Positions 1 to 8,891 of a stretch of DNA of 38,618 bases are shown here, piece after piece. Source of the stretch: Pleurotus djamor (lineage: Eukaryota; Basidiomycota; Agaricomycetes; Agaricales; Pleurotaceae); NCBI GenBank assembly GCA_029747585.1, contig JAPEVF010000428.1, positions 1 to 38,618 on the forward strand, given 5' to 3'. Within the stretch, counting starts at the first letter, position 1; every line of letters begins with the position of its first letter. Both the position numbers and the translations under genes were made by a program. Below the pieces are notes generated by a model. That model did not search any database. It had not been told where the DNA came from and saw only the letters and a program-made list of their open reading frames with translations.

Positions 1-682
1 TGTTCGTCTCGTCCAATGCTCGAATAAGCTTTGATTGCAGTGATGACAGCTCGGCTTGGTCGGAAGTGAGATGGGAGTTCGAGGGGAGGTCTTTGATGAA
101 TGCGAGGTTCCTGATGAGGTAAAGGACGACATTGATCACCTGAGTGTCGCGTTCCTTTCGCTCCTGGACTGACTTGGCCAAAGGAGGTAGCATGATACCG
201 AAGAGAGCCTGCAAAACGCCTGGTTTGAGCAAGGCTGCCTTGTAATGAAGATGACTCTGGAGAAGTTGGGTGTAGTCCGTTCCCTTGTCCAGGACATCGT
301 CAAGTTCCTTGAGTTCCTCTGCCATGTCGATGGGCCATGTCATCGCTGTCATCAAGTCCACACAGTATATTGCCCGCTTGTCCTCCACCAAGCCCTTCCC
401 GGCGGTTTCCAGAAGAATGGGAATGAGATCGTTGGGCAAGACACGCGTTTCCCAGAAGATGCGAGCGATGGTGCGTTCATCATCTGTATCATCCTTTCTC
501 CAGAGCTTCTTGAGGTCTTTCAAGCACGATGTCACTTCGTCTCCTAGTCGATATTCACCTCCATGTTCGCGTCCACCGAGAGCGTCGACGACGCGTCGCA
601 CAACAGGCTCAAACAAAAGTCGCCGGTTGTTTTGTTCTTCTCCGCTTTCGTCATCGTCGAATAGTTCAATGACATCGGCCAT
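1..682 (-). CDS. TOF1: Timeless/Tof1/Swi1-family replication fork protection protein, N-terminal part (partial)
   Basis: The frame is open without introns from an ATG at complement 680-682 to the window edge, giving 227 codons that start MADVIELFDDD. The protein has the layout of the Timeless N-terminal domain: a helical region with LGDEVTSCLKDLKKLWRKDD near residues 46-65, then an RIFWETRVLPNDLIPILLET block, a 'LMTAMTWPIDMAEEL' block and a long helical stretch (LYLIRNLAFIKDLP). In this family such blocks form armadillo-like repeats. Tof1/Swi1/Timeless works with Csm3/Swi3/Tipin in the nucleus to stabilise stalled forks and signal the S-phase checkpoint. The C-terminal part lies outside the window. 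The start was chosen because it is the first ATG in this frame, and the acidic MADVIELFDDDE start is typical of the family. The assignment rests on motif memory, not on an alignment. Confidence 0.85.
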   Translation of the reverse strand, partial: MADVIELFDDDESGEEQNNRRLLFEPVVRRVVDALGGREHGGEYRLGDEVTSCLKDLKKLWRKDDTDDERTIARIFWETRVLPNDLIPILLETAGKGLVEDKRAIYCVDLMTAMTWPIDMAEELKELDDVLDKGTDYTQLLQSHLHYKAALLKPGVLQALFGIMLPPLAKSVQERKERDTQVINVVLYLIRNLAFIKDLPSNSHLTSDQAELSSLQSKLIRALDETN

Positions 683-858
683 GAGCGAGCCTGGAGTGTA
701 GGTGGAGGTTCTGACCAGATGCGATTATTTCGCTCGACGCGCTTTTGGAGGACCAACCTGAAATGGAAATTCCATCCCGCCTGACCCAGGGGCTCTAGGG
801 GTATTTTCTTCTCGAGCATTTCTGCGCTGTATGTTCGGCGGAACAGTCAACGGGGGAG

Positions 859-866
859 GTATAAAA
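859..866 (+). promoter_or_regulatory. TATA-box-like element
   Basis: TATAAAAG on the + strand, within GGAGGTATAAAAGCATTT. It lies 823 bp before the V-ATPase e start codon, so it would need a long leader or a transcript that is not annotated here. Its role is inferred from sequence only. Confidence 0.3.
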
Positions 867-1198
867 GCATTTCCTCAGCCAAAAACACAAGGATACAAAT
901 TCTACGTATAGAGGAGGTACTCTCTGTACTGCTACCGGGGGTGATTTCGTAGTGATAGTCTAGAATTCGCACACAAGTCCGACTGTACGCTTTAACCCAG
1001 TCGGGGCCCACAGTGATCTGCCTCAAAGATTTCTTCTCTTACTTCATATGTGTGAATAATCTTGAAACCAAGGTATTGCGTTGCTTGGCCTGTTCCGGAC
1101 TCCTGACCCAGTCACGTTGCAGCAGCCCCTGAAGCGCCGGAACGATCTAACCAATAGATATTGCGCTCTAAGCAGAATATAATTCCAGCTTTTGACTA

Positions 1199-1220
1199 AA
1201 AAGCTGACTTAACAGCTTTT
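1199..1220. repeat. Perfect 8-bp inverted repeat, 6-nt loop
   Basis: AAAAGCTG and CAGCTTTT flank the loop ACTTAA. The dyad lies in the shared promoter region, about 210 bp before a second dyad. Confidence 0.6.
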
Positions 1221-1429
1221 AGAGCCATGAAAAGTACTCGTCTGCCAAGGAGGGAGGGCCTGTCATCTCATTGAAGGTGATAGCCCCTTTGCTGCGGACG
1301 ATCGGAGCTTCAACCGGCATCGGGGAATGGACGCAAATGGAAATGATGTGGTCAAAGGTACTCACTGGACTTCCCGATACCTGCCGGATGCTCTTCCTCG
1401 GGTAGATAGTTTAACTTAACATCTAGAAA

Positions 1430-1458
1430 CCTCTCTTAAATCTCAAGTTTAAGAGAGG
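1430..1458. repeat. Perfect 11-bp inverted repeat, 7-nt loop
   Basis: CCTCTCTTAAA (1430-1440) and TTTAAGAGAGG (1448-1458) are exact reverse complements around TCTCAAG. It lies about 230 bp before the V-ATPase e start and could be a protein-binding dyad or a leader hairpin. Confidence 0.7.
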
Positions 1459-1688
1459 AAGTAGCTTTCATGCATTTCACCTTGACCTGCCCAAACGAGA
1501 ACGTGTCGGAGTCCAAGTAAAAGCGCCGGTCGGAGTTCAGATCGAAATTTTTCGAACGAAGCGGACTGCAAAACCTATTGAAAAACACTGTAAGTTGTTT
1601 CTGCACTTTTCGGACTCCGCATCCTAGGTTGCGGAAGCGCTCACTGTGCGTCTAATTTTCTCTGAGTCTGACCACCACCGCACCAACA

Positions 1689-2005
1689 ATGAGCGGCTTC
1701 ACCATCGTTATCGCTCTTTTCGTAATCCTCGGGTTGATGGCTTGTGCAGCGTTCTTCACTCCCAAGGGTCCTCATCAAGTGTATGTTACCTTTTGACTAG
1801 CTTGAAGGATGACGCTGATGAGTTGAATAGAACCATACGAACCAGTGCCATGTTGACTTTGGCTTCGTGCTATTTGATATGGATGATTACCTACATAGCG
1901 CAGCTGCATCCATTAGTCGGTGAGTGCTTGAAGGGAATGATGAAGCGGGTGTGCGGCGGCCTGACACGTTTGGCAGCACCACACCGTTCCGCGGCGGAGG
2001 CGTAG
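1689..2005 (+). CDS. VMA9: V-type proton ATPase subunit e (Vma9)
   Basis: Model: join(1689..1780, 1831..1919, 1977..2005), 69 aa, with introns of 50 and 57 nt. The protein starts MSGFTIVIALFVILGLM, has two hydrophobic helices (about residues 3-23 and 36-56), the 'TPKGPHQ' linker and the family-typical 'AQLHPLVAP' after the second helix. Length and layout match the small Vo-sector subunit e, about 70-80 aa in fungi and animals. Subunit e is a membrane component of the Vo proton channel of vacuolar and Golgi V-ATPase. The last intron restores APHRSAAEA, close to the yeast Vma9 tail. That intron is a multiple of three without stops, so its retention would only insert 19 residues (GECLKGMMKR...) before the same stop codon. 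Confidence 0.9.
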
Positions 2006-2561
2006 GGATGAAGGTGAGTACCCCACGCCCAGTTACAGTTCAATTTGCTGAGACCCCAGTGTTTTCTACAGGAATTGGACCCCTCGATAGGCTTTTCTCC
2101 ATCCTGGCTATACCCATTGTCGTGTCATGTAAATAATTGCGAGGCAACTCGGCCGCGCATGGACGTCATCTTGTATCAACCACCGACCGACGGAAACTGT
2201 CACTGCATCCAAGAAAGACATCGGCGAAGTTTTGAGCGCGGATACTTTGAGAGCCTATGTTCTGGTACTGCCTTGCAACTGACTCAACCCTTCCGGTATG
2301 AGTGATGCCGTTACCATGAAGGGTGTTTCGTCATTCCAATGTCGCTTTCTTTACCCTCTGTGCGCTCTCATCCTCTCTTGCTTCAGTTCTTCCAAATATG
2401 TCCCTCGAATGAGGATATCCTTTCTCCCCAGACCCTCACTCCAGGACCTGTCCAGGACATTGAGAACCGTCGCCGTGGTCCATGGACGAAGCACGTGACA
2501 GCCCATTCCATAATTCATTAGTTGTGACGTCACGCGTCCCTTCTTTCTAGCACCAACCACG

Positions 2562-4253
2562 ATGTGGTCGTTACGACGGAAAGACGATGATGCTCTCTAT
2601 GAGCTACTTCCCAATGGCGAGATGAGCGAGAGCAGGTATGTCGCCCCAAAATCGCTGCTTTCGTCACGAACGCCAAATATTTCCTAGGCGCGCACCCCAC
2701 CAGTCGGGCCATCACAGACTTCCGATTTTTCGTGGCCGACGGACGGTATACTTACTGGTCGCTTCAGCAACATTCTTTCTCGGCGGTCTTGCCTTGCTCT
2801 TCTTGGACGCGATTGCTCTTAAGCGGCCCGATGGATATGACGCCGTCCTTAGGTACCTCTGGCCTATCGGTCTGCCCGACCGAATGGATAACTGGGAGAA
2901 CGAGAACAGCAAGGGTATGCGGGCACTGTTTACCTGCATGGCAGAAGGCAACTGCGCACAAAACCAAACCAGCATAGTGCTCTTGTCTTCACCGCATTTC
3001 AAAGACGTTATAGCCGGACATACGTCCGGGGAGGATATCTGGTGCGTAGTACTCTGATCTATTTCTCAACCCGCCATTGACCATTTCAATCTCTAGGGCT
3101 ATGAGCATCGTATGTCGATCCCTTGATTATTATCTCTGCACCCATTGACCCGCCCACTTCTAAGCTACTTTCTCTCCGAGAAATGGGGTACACAACCATC
3201 TATGCACCTCACAACTACGAACTAGCAAGGACATACCGACAATACCCACATCTCGTGAAAGCAATAATACTAGCGGGCTCTGACGCACACAAATGCTTTG
3301 CCGACTCAAAGTGTATCAAAACGCCCTCGCACCCTCTCGGGATTCCAGTTTGGAAGATGTTTTCCTTTCATTATTGGACTGGTGGTGATCACCCCCTCGG
3401 TAGTCCATGGACACTATCGCCCGAAAACTACCCTCTGCTCAACCCCAAGAATTCTGGCCTCAACTTCTACCTCGGGTACAGCATCGAACGCACCTGCATG
3501 ACAATACCGTTCACGCCTGCCAAAGATCGACCTATGCAAGCCTACATTCTGTCGAAACAAACTTCTTACCTAACACAGCAGAGGCGTTTCTCTTGGTCCA
3601 AGATCAAGTTCAATGATCCGCCCTTCCCTTTGACATTCATCGCGGGGATGCGCAACAGCACCGACGGCTCGGTAACCATACCTGAAGGATGGCACAACCT
3701 TGGTCAGCTCAATAAAACGCAATTCTTCCACCAACTGGAGCGAAGCAGGGTACTAGTAGGGATTGGCTCGCCTACCCTGAGTCCGAGTCCTTATGATGCG
3801 CTGTGTATGGGCCTTCCGTTTATCAACCCCATTTTCAGCTGGGCAAAGGATAATCCAGATGATCGCTCAGAGTGGGAGGCGCAACACAATGGACTGAAGT
3901 ATGAAGATCCCCCGTATGTTTATAACGTCCGGAAAGACGATGAAGAAGGATTTTGGTCTGCGATACGCTCTGCCATCGACAACCCCATCCCAAGGTCGGC
4001 AGTTGACGTTGATGTCTGATCTTCTGCCGAATACTCACCCGAAGTTGATGTTAGGTATATTGTGCCGAATATGACCATGGATGCCTTGAAGCATCGAATT
4101 GGCATGCTGGTCGAGGGCGACTGGCGAGCCAAGGCTGAGATGTTGTTAGCTGAGCGAAAGAGCTCAGGGAAGGGAAGGGTGAGCAATGCGACTTCTGGCC
4201 AAATATATCTTTCATTCTGACTCCAAGCCGTCGAGCAGCTTTTTGAGCTGTGA
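2562..4253 (+). CDS. GT18/MGAT5-like glycosyltransferase, copy 1
   Basis: Model: join(2562..2635, 2688..3041, 3097..3109, 3165..3994, 4055..4178, 4239..4253), 469 aa. It is a type II membrane protein: a short basic cytosolic tail (MWSLRRKDDD), one membrane anchor near residues 44-66, then a lumenal domain. The C-terminal region has a donor-site-like block (GIGSPTLSPSPYDALCMG, then LPFINPIF) and 'NGLKYEDPPYVYNV', 'AIDNPIPRYIVPNMTMDAL', resembling the C-terminal half of alpha-1,6-mannosylglycoprotein 6-beta-N-acetylglucosaminyltransferase (family GT18). A Golgi N-glycan-modifying role is inferred from the family; the acceptor is unknown. Exon 3 is a 13-nt micro-exon and the last exon encodes only LFEL-stop. 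Both are preserved in the next gene, which supports the model. The nearest alternative is an unsplit frame ending at 4220, which lacks that conservation. Confidence 0.82.
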
Positions 4254-4892
4254 ATTGATGCATCGATGGTGTGGATTCTGGAATATCTGTGGGAACCAGT
4301 GATCGAATATAGCAAGCCTTGTATCATAGCATCGGGGACATACTCTAGCTGAGCAACACCGACTTAATTGATTCTTTATTCTTGACGTGATGCACACGCG
4401 GTTCACTCCTTTTTCAGGTCTCCATCGCACCACCATGTGAACACTGGTCACCCCTCGTAGCAAGCTAACATGATTCGGCCATGACCTGTGCCTTATGCCG
4501 CGAAAGTGCGAGCTGTCTCTCTTAGGGTTCTCAACTTCTCATCCTACGGGATGTTCGGCGACGACTCCCAGCCTCATTTGCGTACATAGACCTTCGCCGT
4601 GGTTGCGGCCATCGCTGTGGCCACGAAGCAGAAACATCGTGTTACGTTACCTATCCGTCAACACCTGAATGGGACTTCCCGACTAGTCTCAGTATGGCAT
4701 CACCATCACTTCCTTATCCTCCCGTGGTTGAGTCGTTTACCTTGGCAAGTTAATTCTGGAAACATCATCTGCATCATATCGCCTTCACTATCATGTGTAC
4801 TCAATGTGTTCCCCCCCCCCCCACGGTCAAGCAACACGGCTTTCGTCCTTCCTTGAATCACTTCATCGTGCAACAACCCACTCATCCTCCGC
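4254..4892. other. Intergenic region between the tandem GT18-like genes
   Basis: No convincing gene is seen. A run of 12 C lies at 4811-4822, about 70 bp before the copy 2 start codon. The region presumably carries the copy 2 promoter. Confidence 0.5.
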
Positions 4893-6584
4893 ATGTGGTC
4901 GTTCAACCGGAAAGACGATACCTGTCACTATGAACTGGTGCCCAGTGGTGAGACTGGGGAATCTAAGTCCGTGTTTCAAGTGCGCTCTATTCTCCATTGA
5001 CGCTGAATCATTCCTTAGAGCCGTTCGTCGCCCGCAATACAGGCGGGTGGCATATTTCCTGGCGGCCTCGACATTGTTCTTGTGCGTTAGCCTTACCTTG
5101 TTCCTCGTGGACGTCATAGTCCTTCGTAGAACCCAAGCAAAGGAATCTACACATAGCGATGTGAGTAAGGAAGGATCTTCTGCCCTCCTCAGATATCTTT
5201 GGCCTGTCGGATTGCCCGATCGAACAGATAACTGGGAGAACGAGAACAGCAAGGTTATGCAGGCTTTGTTTACCTGTATCGCGGAAGACAACTGTGCGCA
5301 AAATCAGACAAGTATCGTGTTGTTGTCTTCGCCCCATTTCAAGGATACAATAGCTGGGCATGTTTCTGGGGAGGATATATGGTACGTCGCAGGTCCNTTT
5401 TTTTCATCTGTACTCGAAGTTATCATCCTCTTCAGGGCTATGAGCATTGTACGTTACTTTATCGGCCATCTTCTTGCGCTAATTGACCTTGAAGTTACTC
5501 TCACTTCGAGAACTTGGTTACACGACCATCTACGCACCTCGCAACTACGAATTGGCAAGGGCCTACCGCCAATACCCCCATCTCGTCAAAGCAATCTTGA
5601 TAGAGAGCTCAGATGCGAACAAGTGTTTTGATGACTCGAAGTGTATCAAGACTCCCTCACATCCTCTTGGGGTCCCCGCTTGGAAGATGTTCTCCTTCCA
5701 CTTTTGGACTGGCGGAGATCATCCTCTAGGCAATCCCTGGACGTTATCGCCCGAGAACTATCCCCTCCTGAATCCATCCAATTCAGCGCACAATTTTTAT
5801 CTCGGATATAGCATCGAGCGTACATGCATGGCAATGCCATTCACCCCTCCTAAAGACCGGCCCATGCAAGCCTACGTTCTATCGAAACAAACATCTTATT
5901 TATCGCACGAAAACTTTGCCTGGTCCAACATGTCGTTCGATCCACCACCCTTTCCACTGCAAATTGTCTCGGGCATGCGTAACAACACCGACAGCTCTGT
6001 GGCTATCCCTGAAGGATGGAATAACCTAGGGAGGCTCGACAAAACGCAGTTCTACCATCAGCTTGAGCTGAGCCGTGTGTTGATTGGGATTGGTTCGCCT
6101 TATTTGAGTCCTAGTCCTTATGATGCACTTTGCATGGGTGTACCGTTTGTCAACCCCATTTTGAATTGGGACAAGGATAGACCCGATGACCGGAGTCGGT
6201 GGCATACGCAACATGATGGATTGAAGTATGAGGATCCTCCGTATGTTTATAACGTTCGGAGAGGCGACGAAGAGGGGTTTTGGTCTGCCATCCGGTTGGC
6301 GATTGATAATCCTATTCCAAGGTATGTCTCCGTCTTGAGCCTCCCATATACTTCGTCAGGTTGCTTACCACGTACCGACGCGGTTAGGTACATTGTGCCC
6401 AATATGACTATGGAGTCTTTGAAGTTTAGAGTAGGTCAGTTAGTGGAAGGTGACTGGCGAAGCAAAGCCGAGGTATTACTAGCAGAGCGAAAGAGTTCGG
6501 GGAGGGGAAAAGTGAGCACAACGTCTTTCTGGTTCCACAAGGCTTTCCTGACATTGCCCTGATGCATAGCTTTTCGAACTTTAA
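4893..6584 (+). CDS. GT18/MGAT5-like glycosyltransferase, copy 2
   Basis: Model: join(4893..4966, 5019..5381, 5436..5448, 5495..6321, 6388..6511, 6570..6584), 471 aa. It is a tandem paralogue of the preceding gene: same MWS start with basic tail, membrane anchor, 'YLWPVGLPDRTDNWENENSK', 'SIVLLSSPHFKDTIAGH', and the C-terminal blocks 'GIGSPYLSPSPYDALCMG' and 'GLKYEDPPYVYNVRRGDEEG'. Exon lengths match copy 1 at 74, 13, 124 and 15 nt and are close elsewhere (363 vs 354, 827 vs 830). The terminal mini-exon again encodes LFEL-stop. Predicted role: Golgi type II glycosyltransferase, substrate unknown. Intron 2 contains an N at 5397. The unsplit 3' frame would end at 6562 instead, but that tail shares nothing with copy 1. 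Confidence 0.82.
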
Positions 6585-6740
6585 GACGAGGATAGCTATA
6601 GCGTTTGTAAGCTGCGATTGAAGTCAACCAATGTATAAATGTTTCCCTAGCAGTGCGGGGGGCGCTTCTCAGATGAGTATTGCTGTCCATAGCGGAACTT
6701 TACTTATGAACGTCGTGTTTGGATAACTTTCCTACGAGGC

Positions 6741-6935
6741 CGTTTTCGAATCTGGAACAGTGGGAATGCGTCTACGAAGACCTGATCGATCGAGCAGGAC
6801 TAGCAGTGATTGGATTTCCTCCCACTTTGCTCGATGTACCTTGCGCTGGTTATGAGCAAACCACGTCAAACGGCGCGACGATCAATTTTAACAGACAAAC
6901 ATCAAGGGAGCGAGCAAAATTCAGTGGTCAAGTAT
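6741..6935 (+). repeat. 3'-flank repeat of the GT18 block, copy A
   Basis: This segment matches 8285-8440 imperfectly; shared words include GGGAATGC, GCGAAGACC-like and CAGTGATTGGATTT. Each copy lies at the same place behind a GT18 3' end, so both belong to one duplicated block running from exon 5 past the stop codon. Frame +2 encodes 'LEQWECVYEDLIDRAGLAVI', but the matching segment does not keep that frame, so it is probably not coding. Confidence 0.65.
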
Positions 6936-6971
6936 CACAGTTGCTGGTGGGTATCAAAAATCAGATAAAGA

Positions 6972-7160
6972 CTAGTAGACGTATGCTCCACATTTTGGGC
7001 ACGATGTCGGTCGTTGGTATAGTTCCTCACCGCAGTAAGGCTGAGGACAGTGCATTACTGGCTCCTTCCCAGAAGTCTTGAGGGGACTTGGTCTGAGGGC
7101 CGTCGATTTCAATTTCGATTCTTTGAGTCTTGACGACGAAGCGTTGAACTTGAAGCACAT
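6972..7160 (-). CDS. Small zinc-ribbon-like protein, copy A (hypothetical)
   Basis: 62 codons from ATG at 7160 to a stop at 6972. The N-terminus is MCFKFNASSS and the C-terminus carries CPQPYC...CPKC followed by GAYVY-stop, a possible four-Cys zinc site. A diverged inverted copy at 17030-17203 keeps the start (MCF..NASSS), the cysteines with TGC/TGT swaps, and a stop five residues after the last Cys. The main indels in the N-terminal half are multiples of three, while residues between the cysteines have changed. That pattern favours a real gene. Against it, the opposite strand also shows a decayed conserved frame (see findings). The function is unknown and no family is recognised. Confidence 0.42.
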   Translation of the reverse strand: MCFKFNASSSRLKESKLKSTALRPSPLKTSGKEPVMHCPQPYCGEELYQRPTSCPKCGAYVY

Positions 7161-7618
7161 TTCCGTGGTGATCGAGGTGTTGATAGGTAAGGGGTTGCTA
7201 GGGGGAAACGGTCACATCTGAGAGAAATCGCGAGCGTACTTCCTTACAGGTTTTTGAGGTTCGTTGATAACGTTGTAAGCTGGGTTGGTAACTTGGTTGG
7301 AGGAGACGATAGAGAAACAGCACCGTGGAAGACCTAGTTCTTGTAGTATAAGTTCTCCCCAGAGTACTTACGAGCGCTGCAATCGACAATCCCGAAATGG
7401 GTTGTAGTTGGGGCTATTCATTGGCGCTTCACCGGCACTACACCAGCCATGCGCTGCGGATTCACAGATCAGTGATGCATTGATGAGTACGAGTCCAGCT
7501 GGGAGGCGTCGGCGTACCTAGTTTGCATGGTCCAAATTATGCTGGTACTAGTAGCTACCAGTGTTAGGAACGGGTCACATCAAGTGAAAGCGGTGGTCGC
7601 TCTCCGAGGAGAATGTCG
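6972..7618 (-). repeat. Duplicated zinc-ribbon module, copy A
   Basis: The small ORF plus about 450 bp upstream matches 16590-17203 in inverted orientation. The best-conserved part is about 70 bp near 7265-7340 (as read here, TTGATAACGTTGT.AGCTGGG and TTGGTTGGAGG.GACGATAG), with only a few differences from the other copy. Conserved noncoding leader or promoter sequence, or remains of an older gene, are both possible. Confidence 0.75.
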
Positions 7619-7874
7619 CTGAAGTTGAATTAGAGTCCTCAACTTGACGGTGGTAAGTAAGTTGATGATGTTGGTAGGTTGGAGCCGGGCTCTCTGTTCC
7701 CGGTTTTGGCAATTGGGCGCTTATGCAGACGCGTCCATTTCCAACCATATTGAACCAATTGTCGTCCACTTGATGTCCACTTGATGTCCACGATGGACAC
7801 TACGCTCGAGCCATTGTAACTCTCATCCTGGTCTAGTATTTGATTCTGCACATGGCTGCGTACCTGTGGTCGAT

Positions 7875-8140
7875 AGTATTCCAAGGTGTGTCTCCATCTT
7901 GAGCCTGCCCTCGGGTTGCTTACCACGGACGGACGCTGTTAGATACATTGTGCCAAATATGACGTTGGGGCCCTTGAAGCTCAGAGTAGCTCAGCTGGCG
8001 CAAGGTGACTGGCAAGCAAAAACTTAGATTCTACTAGTATATTGAGCGAAAGAGGTGTAAAAGTGAGTTGTGCATTGTCTTTCTCGATCTGCGGAGGGTT
8101 CTGACGTTGTCCCGTTGCGCAGCTCTTCGAAGAACTGTAG
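7875..8140 (+). pseudogene. Decayed 3' fragment of a third GT18-like gene
   Basis: The fragment starts at the end of exon 4 (ATTCCAAG then GTGTGTCT donor) and continues through exon 5 ('YIVPNMT', 'LKLRVAQLAQGDW') to the terminal mini-exon (CTCTTCGAAGAACTGTAG, LFEEL-stop, 8123-8140). Exon 5 carries an in-frame TAG (after ...DWQAKT) and a further TGA shortly after. Exons 1-4 are missing; the sequence before 7875 does not resemble them. It is a truncated duplicate of the copy 2 block. Confidence 0.8.
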
Positions 8141-8284
8141 AAGGAAATTAGCCGTAATAAGCTGAGGCGAATGCTGATGTTTGCCTTACAGTGCGTGAAC
8201 GTTTCTCAGTTGAGTATCAAAGTGCTCATAAACATGGTAGTTCGATAGCTCAGTTCTTAGCGCCCCAATCATCCTACCAGGCTC

Positions 8285-8440
8285 AGGCCGGCCTTCGAAC
8301 CTGGGAATGCATCTGCGAAGACCAGATTTGATACAGCGAGACTAACAGTGATTGGATTTTCCTTCCACTCCGCCCAACTGCTTTTGTGGATTACGATGCG
8401 AAAAGGCGACCTGTCGATCAGAATTCAGCGGTCAATCATC
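8285..8440 (+). repeat. 3'-flank repeat of the GT18 block, copy B
   Basis: Partner of 6741-6935, lying behind the GT18 pseudogene fragment. It has several indels relative to copy A. Confidence 0.6.
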
Positions 8441-8891
8441 TCTTCCTCGGTTCCCCAACGGTTCCCTGCACACGTACTCATGGATTGTGCGCTTGCCACT
8501 AGTCTCAGCGTCTTTTACCGGCCAATAATAGCCCAACACCAACGCCAGACCTGCTTCTAATGTATTCTACACATGTTCTCGACGCCTCGGTCACACTCCG
8601 CGCACGGAAATTAATTTCCTGTACAACTGCTTGATGACCTCCATTGGCCGCATCATGCAGACTAGCGTGTCCGCCCCTCTTTCCAAACGTACGGATCGCT
8701 TCGTCGTAGTGATTCAGAAGAACCTCTTGATGAAGTTGCTTCCCAGCCTTTAATCATTCCCCGACTCACGCCTCGAACGGAGAGGCTACGAGTGCACATT
8801 GTGCTCTCCTTTAAAGGCGGACAGAACAAACCCATGAATCTCCAACCAAGTAGTTCTCCAGTCCCACTACAAGGCATTCAAAACCTCGCAA
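8441..8891. other. Intergenic, upstream of the secreted cysteine-rich gene
   Basis: No supported gene is seen. TTTAAAGG at about 8811, roughly 80 bp before the start codon, is a weak TATA-like candidate. Confidence 0.4.

Larger units (their letters stand above)
683..1688. other. Intergenic region between divergent Tof1 and V-ATPase e genes
   Basis: This stretch of about 1 kb separates two divergently transcribed genes and holds no convincing coding frame. It contains a TATAAAAG box at 859-866 and two inverted repeats, listed separately. It probably carries both promoters. Confidence 0.6.

Noticed and set aside
285..701. 138-codon + strand frame, Ser/Arg-rich
   Set aside because: It is antisense to the Tof1 coding exon, which has clear family motifs; composition reflects the opposite strand.
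1646..2005. 119-codon frame over the V-ATPase e gene
   Set aside because: It starts in another frame; the second half coincides with exons 2-3 of the spliced V-ATPase e model.
4811..4822. 12-C run as a regulatory G-quadruplex or repeat element
   Set aside because: A single homopolymer without spaced G-runs; more likely slippage, and its length may be misread.
7766..7800. Short direct repeat (TTGATGTCCAC twice) with a small palindrome
   Set aside because: Two short units only, in sequence next to a pseudogene; no evidence for function.
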